Shown here: positions 8,665 to 16,982 of the stretch, piece after piece
Numbering within the stretch: the stretch's first letter is position 1
Layout of the letters: the number at the start of each line of letters is the position of its first letter
NCBI RefSeq assembly: GCF_018326265.1
Contig: NZ_AP023360.1
Span: 288,501 to 352,500, forward strand
Length of the DNA: 64,000 nucleotides
From: Catellatospora sp. IY07-71
GTDB lineage: Bacteria; Actinomycetota; Actinomycetes; Mycobacteriales; Micromonosporaceae
Direction: 5' to 3'
The notes under the pieces: model-generated
The model's database searches: none
What the model was told of the DNA's origin: nothing
The model's input: the letters and a program-made list of their open reading frames with translations, nothing else
Made by a program: the position numbers and the translations under genes

Positions 8665-9288
8665 TCAGCCGGGCCCGGTGTCGCGATCCGGCACCGGGTC
8701 GCCGTAGAGCAGCGCGTTGACGGCTGCGGCGGCCACGGCCGAGCCGCCGCGCGGGGTGACGTTGGACAGCTGGGGCAGGCCGGACGCGCGTAGCGCCGCC
8801 TTCGACTCGGCCGCGCCGACGTAGCCGACCGGCAGGCCGATCACCAGCGCCGGTGCGACCTGCCCGGCGGCGGCCAGGCGGAGCAGCTCGAACAGGGCCG
8901 TGGGGGCGTTGCCGACCGCCCATACCGCACCCTCGGCGGACTCGGCCGCGGCCAGCCGCACCGCCGCCGCGGACCGGGTGATGCCCTGGTCGGCGGCCAG
9001 TTCCGCGGCCCGCACCGAGGCGACCAGGCAGCGCGACGGGTAGCGGGTGATCCCAGCGCCGACCATGGTCACGTCCACCACCAGCGGCGCGCCCGCGGCC
9101 AGCGCGGCGGCCCCGGCGGCCAGCGCCGCCTCGTCCAGCACCAGGTCGGCCACCCAGCCCGGGTCGGCCGTGGTGTGCACGATCCGCTCCGCCACGTCCC
9201 TGCTGTACGGCGGCAGCTGCCCGGTCGCGGCCTCCCGCCGCAGGATGCGATACGACTCCGCCTCGATCGGGTGCACGGTGCGCCTCAT
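8665..9288 (-). CDS. cobH: Precorrin-8X methylmutase
   Basis: CobH/CbiC moves the C11 methyl group to C12, giving (hydrogeno)cobyrinic acid. The 207-residue length is normal. Family motifs visible are IEAESYRIL near the start, DVTMVGAGI in the middle, and GLPVGYVGAAESK followed by TPRGGSAVAAAAVNALL at the end. The ATG overlaps the ferredoxin stop (ATGA). It lies between the ferredoxin and cbiX. Confidence 0.95.
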   Translation of the reverse strand: MRRTVHPIEAESYRILRREAATGQLPPYSRDVAERIVHTTADPGWVADLVLDEAALAAGAAALAAGAPLVVDVTMVGAGITRYPSRCLVASVRAAELAADQGITRSAAAVRLAAAESAEGAVWAVGNAPTALFELLRLAAAGQVAPALVIGLPVGYVGAAESKAALRASGLPQLSNVTPRGGSAVAAAAVNALLYGDPVPDRDTGPG

Positions 9289-9485
9289 CGCCGCTCCCGC
9301 GCGAGCAGCGTCACCGCGTCCACCGGGCACACCTCGACGCACTCGCCGCACCCCGTGCACAGGTCCGGGCGGGCGTACAGCGCCGCCGGACCGTCGCCCG
9401 CCACCGGCCGGATCGCGTGCACCGGGCAGGTCAGCAGGCAGGCGCCGCAGCCCTGGCAGCCGTCGAAGCTCACGACGGCATCCAC
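9285..9485 (-). CDS. 2x[4Fe-4S] ferredoxin embedded in the corrinoid operon
   Basis: A 66-residue bacterial-type ferredoxin with two complete cluster motifs, CQGCGACLLTCP and CTGCGECVEVCP. The GTG at 9485 overlaps the end of cbiG-cobJ by 16 bases; GTG 9473, with a GTGA overlap, is an alternative. The stop overlaps the cobH start. Its tight coupling to cobJ suggests a redox role in ring contraction or a neighbouring step; CobG, the usual aerobic Fe-S enzyme of that step, is not seen here. That link is inference. Confidence 0.88.
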   Translation of the reverse strand: MDAVVSFDGCQGCGACLLTCPVHAIRPVAGDGPAALYARPDLCTGCGECVEVCPVDAVTLLARERR

Positions 9486-11554
9486 GCGTACCCCCGCGGC
9501 GTCACCATGCGCCCGGCCACCGTGCGGGTCGTGCTCGCGCCGACGATCACGACCGTGTTCATGTCCACCGTGGCCGGGTCGAACGCGGCCAGCGTGCTCA
9601 GCGCCACCCGCTCCCCCGGCCGGGTCGCCTCGCGGACCAGCCCCACCGGGGTGTCCGGCGGCCGGTGCGCGCCCAGGATCGCCAGCGCGGCGGGCAGCTG
9701 CCGGGTGCGCCGGGCGCTGCGCGGGTTGTAGAGGCACACCACCAGGTCCGCCTGCGCCGCCGCGGTCAGCCGCCGCTCGATCACCGGCCAGGGAGTGTGC
9801 AGGTCGGACAGGGAGAGGTACACGTGGTCGTGCCCGAGGGGGGCGCCCAGCAGCGACGACGCGGCCAGGGCGGCGGTCACGCCCGGCACGGCGGTCACCG
9901 CGACGTCCGCCCCGGCGAACTCCAGCGCGGGCGAGGCCATCGCGTACACGCCCGCGTCGCCGGAGCCGATCAGCGCCACCGCGTGCCCGGCCCGCGCCAG
10001 CTCGACGGCCGTGCGCGCCCGCTCCTCCTCGGCGCCCAGGCCCGAGTCCACCACCCGGGTGCCCGGCCGCAGCAGGTGCCGGACCTGGTCCACGTACTGG
10101 TCGAGACCGACCACGACCGAGGCGGCCCGCAGCTGCTCGGTCGCCCGCGGCGTACGCAGATCCGCCGCGCCCGGCCCCAGGCCGATCACCGCCAGCCGTC
10201 CCATCGGGACGAGCCGGGCCACCGCGACCGTCGCCATCGCCGACGCCGTCTTCGCTGCCACGAGCCGCGCGTCGCGGCCCCGGGCGCGGCCGCCCAGCAG
10301 CGCCGCCGCCTCGGCCACGCTCGGCGTGCCGACCGCCGCGCGCACCACCTCCGACGGGTTCGGCACCGGCACCGCGGCCAGCTCCGCCGCCGGATACGTG
10401 AGCACGGGCAGGCCCCGCCGCCGCGCGTACGCGAGCAGGCCAGCCTCGTCTGCCTTCACGTCCGCGGTCGCCACCGCGCACACCGAGGCGGCAGCGAGGC
10501 CCGCCGTGGCCAGTACGCGGTCGGCCAGCTCCGCGATCTCCTCCTCCGCCACGCCGCGGCTCGCCCCGACCCCCAGCACCAGCGACGGCGGATGCAGCAC
10601 CAGCGCCTGGCCTGCACGGTGCGCGAAGCCGCCGTCCTTTGTCGCCGCCGGCGCGTGACCGCGGGCGTGTTCGTCGTCGGCCGACGCTTCCAGCACGGCC
10701 GGGACACGGTCGGTGACCAGCACCCGGCACGCCGCGCCCGGATTGTCGCCGAGGTTGGGCGGCAGGGCGGGCAGCGGCCAGAGCTGGTCGGCGCGCCAGT
10801 CGACCGGCTCGCCGTCGAGCAGGGCCCGCGACACGGCAGCGAGCCGCGCCGGGTCTGCCACCGCGAAGCCGAGCGTGTCCAGGCCCGGGATGCCCGCCGT
10901 ATCCGTGCCGGTGGTCACCACCGGCTGTGCCCCGAGCACCGCCGAGACCCGCCCGGCCAGCGCGTTCGCCCCACCCGCATGCCCCCCGAGCAGGGCCACC
11001 GCCCACCGCCCGGCTTCATCCACACACACCACTCCGGGCTGGTCCGCCTTCCCTCTCCGCACGCCCCTCCCCGCCCTGCCACCGCCACCACCCGCATCAC
11101 GGCCACCCGCCCCGACACCGACACCAAGGTCGCCGCCGCCGCCGTCAGCCGCAGCGGCAGCGGCAGTTTCGGGGAAAGTGCAGCTTTCGAGCGCATCGAG
11201 GCTGCAGTTTCGGTGAAACTGCGGCTCCGGGCCGGGGTCAGCACGTGGTGCGGGGCGAGGTTCGGGGGTGGGGTCCGGGTGCAGCGTGGGGTGCGGGTCC
11301 GGGGTGGGGTGCGGGTCCGGGGTGGGGTGCGGGTCCGGGGTGGGGTGCGGGTCCGGGGTGAGGTGGGGGGCGAGGAGGCGGACGGTGGCGCCGGTGGCGA
11401 GGAAGGCGACGATCGCGTCGGACTCGGCCCAGGCGCGGGCGAGCTGATCACGGACCCGTCCCCGGTGGACGGTGCACTCGCCGGGCCAGGCGGCGGCCAG
11501 CCGCTCGGCGGCGGCGCGCCCGGCGGCGGTGGCCCAGATAAGGCCGATGGTCAT
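9470..11554 (-). CDS. cobJ: CbiG-CobJ fusion with a large low-complexity insertion
   Basis: A 694-residue bifunctional protein. The N-terminal part is CbiG (cobalt-precorrin-5A hydrolase); residues ~450-694 are precorrin-3B C17-methyltransferase (VIGLGPGAADL, GSGDAGVYAMA, VCLYNPRSARR). CbiG motifs FLATGATVRLLAP and AVALLGGHAGGANALA should be nearly adjacent, but about 105 residues (66-170) separate them. The insert contains six-residue TPDPHP repeats from an 18-bp tandem repeat and, in frame, a palindromic element found elsewhere in the window. No stop is introduced. The ATG overlaps the cobL stop (ATGA). Whether CbiG activity survives the insert is unknown. Confidence 0.9.
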   Translation of the reverse strand: MTIGLIWATAAGRAAAERLAAAWPGECTVHRGRVRDQLARAWAESDAIVAFLATGATVRLLAPHLTPDPHPTPDPHPTPDPHPTPDPHPTLHPDPTPEPRPAPRADPGPEPQFHRNCSLDALESCTFPETAAAAAADGGGGDLGVGVGAGGRDAGGGGGRAGRGVRRGKADQPGVVCVDEAGRWAVALLGGHAGGANALAGRVSAVLGAQPVVTTGTDTAGIPGLDTLGFAVADPARLAAVSRALLDGEPVDWRADQLWPLPALPPNLGDNPGAACRVLVTDRVPAVLEASADDEHARGHAPAATKDGGFAHRAGQALVLHPPSLVLGVGASRGVAEEEIAELADRVLATAGLAAASVCAVATADVKADEAGLLAYARRRGLPVLTYPAAELAAVPVPNPSEVVRAAVGTPSVAEAAALLGGRARGRDARLVAAKTASAMATVAVARLVPMGRLAVIGLGPGAADLRTPRATEQLRAASVVVGLDQYVDQVRHLLRPGTRVVDSGLGAEEERARTAVELARAGHAVALIGSGDAGVYAMASPALEFAGADVAVTAVPGVTAALAASSLLGAPLGHDHVYLSLSDLHTPWPVIERRLTAAAQADLVVCLYNPRSARRTRQLPAALAILGAHRPPDTPVGLVREATRPGERVALSTLAAFDPATVDMNTVVIVGASTTRTVAGRMVTPRGYAWMPS
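11045..11359 (-). repeat. In-frame insertion in cbiG: 18-bp tandem repeat plus palindromic element
   Basis: About four copies of an 18-bp unit (GGGTCCGGGGTGGGGTGC on the plus strand) span roughly 11276-11365. Next to them, arms GCAGTTTCGGGGAAAGTGC (from 11163) and TGCAGTTTCGGTGAAACTGC (from 11203) are a degenerate copy of the dispersed element at 24854, 40032 and 43673. Together with Gly-rich coding DNA down to 11045 they interrupt the CbiG fold without shifting frame. Confidence 0.8.
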
Positions 11555-12909
11555 GGCAGCTCCCCGGAGACGACGAAGACGGGATTGGTGGCGGCGAGCC
11601 GGTGCGTGCCGTCGGGCAGCGGGTTGAGCCGCGCAGCCTGCAACTGCACGCCCTCGGCCCGGTAGCCGGCGGCGCGCAGCAGGGTCAGCGCCGCGCCCGC
11701 CCGTTCGACGGCGGCGAGCGCGGTGACCAGGCGCGCGGGGCGGCGTCCGGCGCAGGCGGCGAGCACGGGCATGCCGCCGCCGCCGACGAACACGGCGTCC
11801 GGGTCGGGCAGCGCGGCCAGGCAGCCGGGCGCCGTATCGGCGACCACGCGGATGCCGAGCCCGGCCGTGTTCGCCGTGATCAGGGGCAGGGCGGCCGGAT
11901 CACGCTCGACCGCGAGCACGGCCGCGCCGAACCGGGCGCACTCCACGGCGACCGAACCGGACCCGGCGCCCACGTCCCAGACCAGGTCGCCGAGGCGCGG
12001 GCCGAGCCGGGCCAGGGCGTACGCGCGTACCTCCGCCTTGGTGATCATCGAGTCGCGGTGGGCGTACGCGGCCTCCGGCAGGGCCCAGCCGCGCGGGCCC
12101 GCACCCGGACCGGCGACCCAGCCCGGCCGGGTCCGGGCGTCGGGGCGGGCGGGGTCCAGCACGAGCACCACGTTCGGGTCGGCCCACTCGGCTTCGGCCG
12201 CTTCGGCGGCGGTGACCGTGACCAGCCGTTCCTGCGGTGCGCCAAGCCGCTCGGCGACCACCAGGGTCCGGTCCCACCCGGCCAGCGCGGCGCCGAGGGC
12301 GGCGGGCCCGTTGCCGGGGGCGGTCAGCACCGCCACCTTCGGATGGGCCCGGCACGCGTTGACGGCCCGCCGGAATCCGTCCGGCAGCCTCGAAGATCCG
12401 TTTTTGTGGACGCCTGGTGCTGCTATAGCGACAGCAGGCGTCCACAAAAACGGATCATGGTCCGCACGACCATGATCAACGCCACCGGGCAAGGCGCCGC
12501 CCTGGGCGAAGTCGCGGGCGGAGGCACGGGCGGAGTCGCGGATGCCGGCGTCTCGGCCGTGAGCGGACACGACCAGGGCGTCGTCCCAGGGCAGGCCCAC
12601 GCGGGCGAACGCCGCCGCGACGCTCGACACCGCCGGCAGCACCACAGGCTCGACCCCGGCCCGGCGCAGGGCCGCGACGATGCCGAAGAAACCCGGGTCG
12701 CCGCTGGCCAGCACCACCGCCTCGCCCTCGTGCGCGGCGACGCGGGCCACCACCGGCGCGACCGGGCCCATCACCAGCGTCTCGGCGGCCAGGTCCAGCC
12801 CGGACAGGTGCCGGGCACCGCCCGCGACCAGGGTCGCGCTCGACAGCGCCGCGACGGCGGCCGGGCCGAGCGCACCGCCGTCGTGGCCGATCACCGTCAC
12901 CCGGCGCAT
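11551..12909 (-). CDS. cobL: Precorrin-6Y C5,15-methyltransferase (decarboxylating), CbiE-CbiT fusion
   Basis: A 452-residue CobL. The N-terminal CbiE-like methyltransferase (residues 1 to ~260) has VIGHDGG, LASGDPGFFG and ALVVSAHGRD. The C-terminal CbiT-like domain has MITKAEVRA and the SAM-binding motif VWDVGAGSGSVAVE. About 58 residues (~121-178) are inserted after SAHGRD, where the family normally runs straight into NACRAHPKVAVLT. This insert is encoded largely by two palindromes. The ATG at 12909 overlaps the cbiD stop by 13 bases, and the stop overlaps the cbiG-cobJ start. Confidence 0.93.
   Translation of the reverse strand: MRRVTVIGHDGGALGPAAVAALSSATLVAGGARHLSGLDLAAETLVMGPVAPVVARVAAHEGEAVVLASGDPGFFGIVAALRRAGVEPVVLPAVSSVAAAFARVGLPWDDALVVSAHGRDAGIRDSARASARDFAQGGALPGGVDHGRADHDPFLWTPAVAIAAPGVHKNGSSRLPDGFRRAVNACRAHPKVAVLTAPGNGPAALGAALAGWDRTLVVAERLGAPQERLVTVTAAEAAEAEWADPNVVLVLDPARPDARTRPGWVAGPGAGPRGWALPEAAYAHRDSMITKAEVRAYALARLGPRLGDLVWDVGAGSGSVAVECARFGAAVLAVERDPAALPLITANTAGLGIRVVADTAPGCLAALPDPDAVFVGGGGMPVLAACAGRRPARLVTALAAVERAGAALTLLRAAGYRAEGVQLQAARLNPLPDGTHRLAATNPVFVVSGELP
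12395..12477. repeat. Double palindrome inserted in frame within cobL
   Basis: Two perfect 22-base arms, 12395-12416 and 12435-12456 (beginning GATCCGTTTTTGTGGACG), enclose 18 bases. A second palindrome, GATCATGGTC (12453-12462) and GACCATGATC (12468-12477), abuts it. Each starts and ends with GATC. The A/T-containing core contrasts with the surrounding codon use. It codes for part of the extra loop in the CbiE domain without a stop. Confidence 0.9.
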
Positions 12910-14078
12910 GAGACCCACTCCGGCCTGGTCGCGGCCACGACCGTACGCCCGGTGAAGTCCACCATCGCCACCTCGGCCTTCAGCGCACCCCCACCGAACC
13001 GGGCGAGCACGTCCCGCACCCGCCCGCACAGCAGGTCCCCGGCGGTGCGCAGCAGACCCGCCGACTCCCACAGCTCGTACGCGTGCCGCGCGGTGTTCGC
13101 CGCGTCGACCTGCGCGGCCAGCTCGGGCGGGCCGCCCGCGGCGGTCGTGACCCGGCCGAGCAGCACGGTGTCCACGGCGGACCGGGTGTAGTGCGTCATG
13201 AGCACCCCGGCGGCGAGTTTGGTCAGCTTGCCGGCCATCCCGACGAAGACCACCCCGGTCATGCCGTGCCCGGCGGCGGTGCGCAGCGCGGCCCCGGTGA
13301 AGTCGCCGACCTCGACGAAGCACACCTCGGGCAGCTCCGGCAGCAGCGCCATCGCCCCCGCCTCGGTGCGCCCGCCGGTGCACAGCACGATCGTCTGCTC
13401 GCCCTGCGCCGCGGCGACCTGCACCGCCTGCATCACGCTGGCCCGCCAGGACGCGGTGGAGAACGGCCGGACGATGCCGGTGGTGCCCAGGATCGAGATC
13501 CCGCCGAGGATGCCCAGCCTGCGATTGGTCGTCTTGCGGGCCATGCGCTCGCCGTCCGGCACCGAGATCACCACATCGACGCCGCGCCCACCGGCGGCCT
13601 CGGCCACCGCCTGCGTGATCATCTGGCGAGGCACCGGGTTGATGGCCGGGCCACCGACGTCCAGGCCGAGGCCGGGCTTGGTGACGGTGCCGACGCCGGT
13701 GCCGCCGCGCAGCGATACGCCCGTGCCCTGCCACCAGCGCGCGGTCGCGGTCAGCCGGGCGCCGTGCGTCACGTCGGGGTCGTCCCCGGCGTCCTTGACC
13801 ACCACGGCGGTCGCCGCGTCGCCGTCCAGGCCGGACTCGGCGACCGCGAACGTCACCCGCCGCCCCGACGGCAGCGCCACCTCGACCCAGCGCGGCGGCA
13901 CCCCGCCGGCCAGCAGCTCCACCGCCGCCTTCGCCGCCGCCGAGGCGCAGGTCCCTGTCGTCCAGCCGGTCCGCAGCGCCTTCGGCCGGTCCTTCGCGGT
14001 CCGCGGCAGATCCGGCTCACGCAGCTGGGGCACGTCCGGGGCTGTGCCCGGTGGCGGCGGGGTGGGCTGGTCAGGCAC
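12897..14078 (-). CDS. cbiD: Cobalt-precorrin-5B C1-methyltransferase
   Basis: CbiD, 393 residues, catalyses C1 methylation after loss of the two-carbon fragment. The family signature LRTGWTTGTCASAAAKAA is at residues ~35-52, and GGTGVGTVTKPGL, INPVPR and MAGKLTKLAAG follow. A Pro-rich extension of ~28 residues precedes the conserved part. The GTG at 14078 overlaps cobM by 8 bases. CbiD is associated with the early-cobalt route, so its presence beside cobN is notable. Confidence 0.95.
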   Translation of the reverse strand: MPDQPTPPPPGTAPDVPQLREPDLPRTAKDRPKALRTGWTTGTCASAAAKAAVELLAGGVPPRWVEVALPSGRRVTFAVAESGLDGDAATAVVVKDAGDDPDVTHGARLTATARWWQGTGVSLRGGTGVGTVTKPGLGLDVGGPAINPVPRQMITQAVAEAAGGRGVDVVISVPDGERMARKTTNRRLGILGGISILGTTGIVRPFSTASWRASVMQAVQVAAAQGEQTIVLCTGGRTEAGAMALLPELPEVCFVEVGDFTGAALRTAAGHGMTGVVFVGMAGKLTKLAAGVLMTHYTRSAVDTVLLGRVTTAAGGPPELAAQVDAANTARHAYELWESAGLLRTAGDLLCGRVRDVLARFGGGALKAEVAMVDFTGRTVVAATRPEWVSCAG

Positions 14079-14868
14079 GGCCCGCTCGCAGGGCGGCGCG
14101 GGCGGCCGGGTCGGCCCGGCGGAAGCCGTGGAAGTGGCCCGGGTGGTAGAGGTGGCTGCGGGTGCCGGCCCCCTCGCCGAGCGCGGGCCCGACCAGGAAC
14201 AGCGTGTGCTTCCACAGCCGGTGCTCTTTGACCGCCGCCTCCAGCGTGTCGACCGTGCAGCGCACGACCAGCTCCTCCGGCCAGGTCACCCGGTATGCCA
14301 CCACGACCGGCGTGTCCGGCGCGTACCCGCCCGCGAGCAGCTCGGCCGCGAGCTGGCCGGACCGGGCGGCGGACAGGAAGACGGCCATGGTCGCGCCGTG
14401 CGCGGCGAACGCGCGCACCGACTCGCGCTCCGGCATCGGTGTCTTGCCGCCCTCCAGTCTGGTCAGCACCACCGACTGCGCCACCTCCGGCACGGTCAGC
14501 TCGCGCTGCACGGCGGCCGCCGCGGCGGTGAACGAGGACACCCCTGGGATCACCTCGGTGGGCAGCCCCAGCTCCCGGCAGGCGTCGAGCTGCTCGCCCA
14601 GCGCACCCCACAGCGCCGGGTCGCCGGAGTGGATCCGGGCCACCACCAAATCCTCGGCCGCGGCCTGGTGGTAGAGGGCGAGCGTCTGCTCCAGGGTCAG
14701 CGCGGCCGAGTCGACGATCCGCGCCCCCGGCCTCGCGTGTGCCAGCACGTCCGGGTGCACCAGGCTGGCCGCCCAGATCACCACGTCGGCCGCGGCGATC
14801 GCGGCCGCGCCGCGCAGGGTGAGCAGGTCGGCCGCGCCCGGCCCGGCTCCGATGAAGACGACCTTCAC
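14071..14868 (-). CDS. cobM: Precorrin-4 C11-methyltransferase
   Basis: CobM/CbiF, 265 residues, a tetrapyrrole methylase of normal length. Motifs are VVFIGAGPGAADLLTLRGA at the N terminus, RIHSGDPALWGALGEQ, PGVSSFTAAAA and VVVAYRVTWPEE. The ATG at 14868 overlaps the cobI stop (ATGA). It is an internal gene of the operon and needs SAM. Confidence 0.96.
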   Translation of the reverse strand: MKVVFIGAGPGAADLLTLRGAAAIAAADVVIWAASLVHPDVLAHARPGARIVDSAALTLEQTLALYHQAAAEDLVVARIHSGDPALWGALGEQLDACRELGLPTEVIPGVSSFTAAAAAVQRELTVPEVAQSVVLTRLEGGKTPMPERESVRAFAAHGATMAVFLSAARSGQLAAELLAGGYAPDTPVVVAYRVTWPEELVVRCTVDTLEAAVKEHRLWKHTLFLVGPALGEGAGTRSHLYHPGHFHGFRRADPAARAALRAGRA

Positions 14869-15590
14869 AGCTTTCCGCCCCTTCCCTCACGCCGTCCCGG
14901 GATCAGCACCGCCGACAGGTACGGCGCCTCGGCCGCCGTCGCCAGCGGCGTCACGCTCTCCCCCGGCAGGCCCAGCCGGGTGCCGAGCACCGCGCCGCCG
15001 AGCCGCCCGGCGTCCTTCACCACGGCGACGACCTCGTCCAGGTGCCGCCCGCCCTTGTACGCCACCACCGTGCCGTCCTCGGCGTACGCGAGCGCGCCGG
15101 GCAGGGCCGTGGCGCCCCGGGCGAGCGGCACCAGCACCAGCGGCTCGGTGCCCTCGGCCAGCGGCACCCCGGCCGCCGCCGCGAGCGCCTGCATCGCGGT
15201 GATGCCGGGCGCGGTGGCGATCTCGACCTCGGGCAGCAGCGCCCGGACCGTGGCGGCGAGGTAGCCGAAGGTGGAGTACACGTTGGGGTCGCCGATGGTG
15301 GCGAACGCGGCGGTGCCGCCGGTCTCGCGCAGCCAGTCCGCGACACGGCGGCCTGCCTCGTCCCAGTGGGACTCGCGGCGGCGCGCGTCGTCGCGCTCGT
15401 TCAGCGCGAACACCAGCCGCTCGACGCGGTCGTGCCCGGCGTGCGCGCGGACCGTCGCCTCCGCCCGGCCGGTCTCGCCCAGGTCCATCACGGGCACGAA
15501 CACCCGCCCGGCCGCGCGCAGCAGGCGTACCGCCTGGAGCGTCACCAGCTCGGGATCGCCGGGACCGACGCCGACTCCGATCAGGCGCAT
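14865..15590 (-). CDS. cobI: Precorrin-2 C20-methyltransferase
   Basis: CobI/CbiL, 241 residues. Motifs are IGVGVGPGDPELVTLQAVR at the N terminus, ATIGDPNVYSTFGYL and APGITAMQALAAAAG. The ATG at 15590 overlaps the cobB stop by 10 bases. It commits precorrin-2 to the corrin pathway. In some actinobacteria cobI is fused to cobJ; here cobJ is fused to cbiG instead. Confidence 0.96.
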   Translation of the reverse strand: MRLIGVGVGPGDPELVTLQAVRLLRAAGRVFVPVMDLGETGRAEATVRAHAGHDRVERLVFALNERDDARRRESHWDEAGRRVADWLRETGGTAAFATIGDPNVYSTFGYLAATVRALLPEVEIATAPGITAMQALAAAAGVPLAEGTEPLVLVPLARGATALPGALAYAEDGTVVAYKGGRHLDEVVAVVKDAGRLGGAVLGTRLGLPGESVTPLATAAEAPYLSAVLIPGRREGRGGKL

Positions 15591-16921
15591 GCGGCACGCA
15601 CCGTCCGCGCCGCGAAGCCGGGCCGCCCGGCCCAGTGCAGGTGCAGGTAGGAGGCGTGTACGCGATGCTGGACGAAGCCCTCGGCGGCGGCGCCGCGCCA
15701 GGCCCAGGCGGGCGCGGGCCCGGCGGCGGGGGCGACGGCGGTGCGGTGGAACTCGTGCCCGGTGACGCGGGTGCCCGGCTCGGCGAGCACGCTGCCGGAC
15801 ACGGCGACGGCGTCGCGGTAGCCGAGGGTGAGCCGCTCGGTCATGACGGCCCGCGCGTCGAGCACCCCGCACATCTCCTGCCCGTCCAGCGACCGGGCCA
15901 GCCACAGCAGGCCCGCGCACTCCGCGACGACCGGGCCGCCCGCGGCGGCCAGCTCGCGTACGGCGTCGCGCAGCGGCCTGTTCGCGGCCAGCTCGGCGCC
16001 GTACACCTCGGGGAAGCCGCCGCCGACCACGAGCCCGGCGGTGCGCGGCGGCAGCGCCTCGTCCCGCAGCGGGTCGACGTGCACCACCTCGGCCCCGGCG
16101 GCCCGCAGCAGCTCGGCCTGCTCGGCGTAGCCGAACGTGAACGCGGGCCCGCCCGCGACGGCGATCACCGGCCGCTGCGCCACCGGCTCGCCCACCGCCT
16201 CGGCGGCCGACCACGGCGTCACGTCCAGCGGCGGCGCGCCGTGCGCGACGGCGAGCACCTCGCCGAGGTCGATCCCGTCCGCGACCAGCTCACCCATCGC
16301 GCGTACGGCGTCGACCGCGGCACCGCTCTGCTCGGCGGCGGGCACCAGCCCCAGGTGCCGCGAGGGCACCGCGACGGCGGCGGCCCGCCGCAGCACGCCG
16401 AGCACCGGGGCGCCGACCTCCTCGCAGGCCTCGCGCAGGATCTCCTCGTGCCGGTCGGAGCCGACCCGGTTGAGCACCACCCCGCCGAGGCGCACCGTGC
16501 CGAACGAGCGGAACCCGTGCAGCAGCGCGGCCACCGAGCGGCCCTGCCCGGTCGCGTCCACCACGAACACGACCGGCGCGTCCAGCAGCTCGGCGACGTG
16601 CGCGGTCGAGCCGAAGCCGCCCTGGCCGGAGCGGCCGTCGTACAGGCCCATCACGCCCTCGACGACGGCGAGCTGCGCACCCGCCGCGCCGTGCGCGAAC
16701 AGCGGCCCGACCAGCTCCGCGCCGACCAGCGACGGGTCCAGGTTGCGGCCGGGCCGCCCGCAGGCCAGCGAGTGGTAGGTCGGGTCGATGTAGTCCGGCC
16801 CGACCTTGAACCCGGCGACGCTCATGCCGCGCGCGGTGTAAGCCGCCAGCAGCCCCGTCGCCACGGTCGTCTTGCCGTGCCCCGACGCCGCCGCAGCGAC
16901 CACGATCCGCGGGATCGTCAC
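15581..16921 (-). CDS. cobB: Cobyrinate a,c-diamide synthase
   Basis: CobB/CbiA of about 446 residues amidates the a and c side chains using glutamine and ATP. The N-terminal P-loop domain has AAAASGHGKTTVATGL and GPDYIDPTYH. The C-terminal class-I glutamine amidotransferase has GGGFPEVY, the nucleophile Cys in AECAGLLWL and a late GHEFH. Three consecutive GTG codons (16927, 16924, 16921) compete as starts; the last fits the family N terminus best, and a GTG at 16957 is possible. Confidence 0.94.
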   Translation of the reverse strand: MTIPRIVVAAAASGHGKTTVATGLLAAYTARGMSVAGFKVGPDYIDPTYHSLACGRPGRNLDPSLVGAELVGPLFAHGAAGAQLAVVEGVMGLYDGRSGQGGFGSTAHVAELLDAPVVFVVDATGQGRSVAALLHGFRSFGTVRLGGVVLNRVGSDRHEEILREACEEVGAPVLGVLRRAAAVAVPSRHLGLVPAAEQSGAAVDAVRAMGELVADGIDLGEVLAVAHGAPPLDVTPWSAAEAVGEPVAQRPVIAVAGGPAFTFGYAEQAELLRAAGAEVVHVDPLRDEALPPRTAGLVVGGGFPEVYGAELAANRPLRDAVRELAAAGGPVVAECAGLLWLARSLDGQEMCGVLDARAVMTERLTLGYRDAVAVSGSVLAEPGTRVTGHEFHRTAVAPAAGPAPAWAWRGAAAEGFVQHRVHASYLHLHWAGRPGFAARTVRAACA

Positions 16922-16982
16922 CACCACGCCACCGCTCGTCCGGCACGGAGCGCGCACGTCACCGTGCCGCCGTCCGCCCGGC

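Noticed and set aside
11276-11365. Possible CRISPR-like array.
   Set aside because: The 18-bp units are directly adjacent with no spacers and are translated within cbiG.
9047-11665. Plus-strand open frame of 872 codons across cobH to cobJ.
   Set aside because: It is antisense to clearly conserved corrin enzymes and has only low-complexity sequence.
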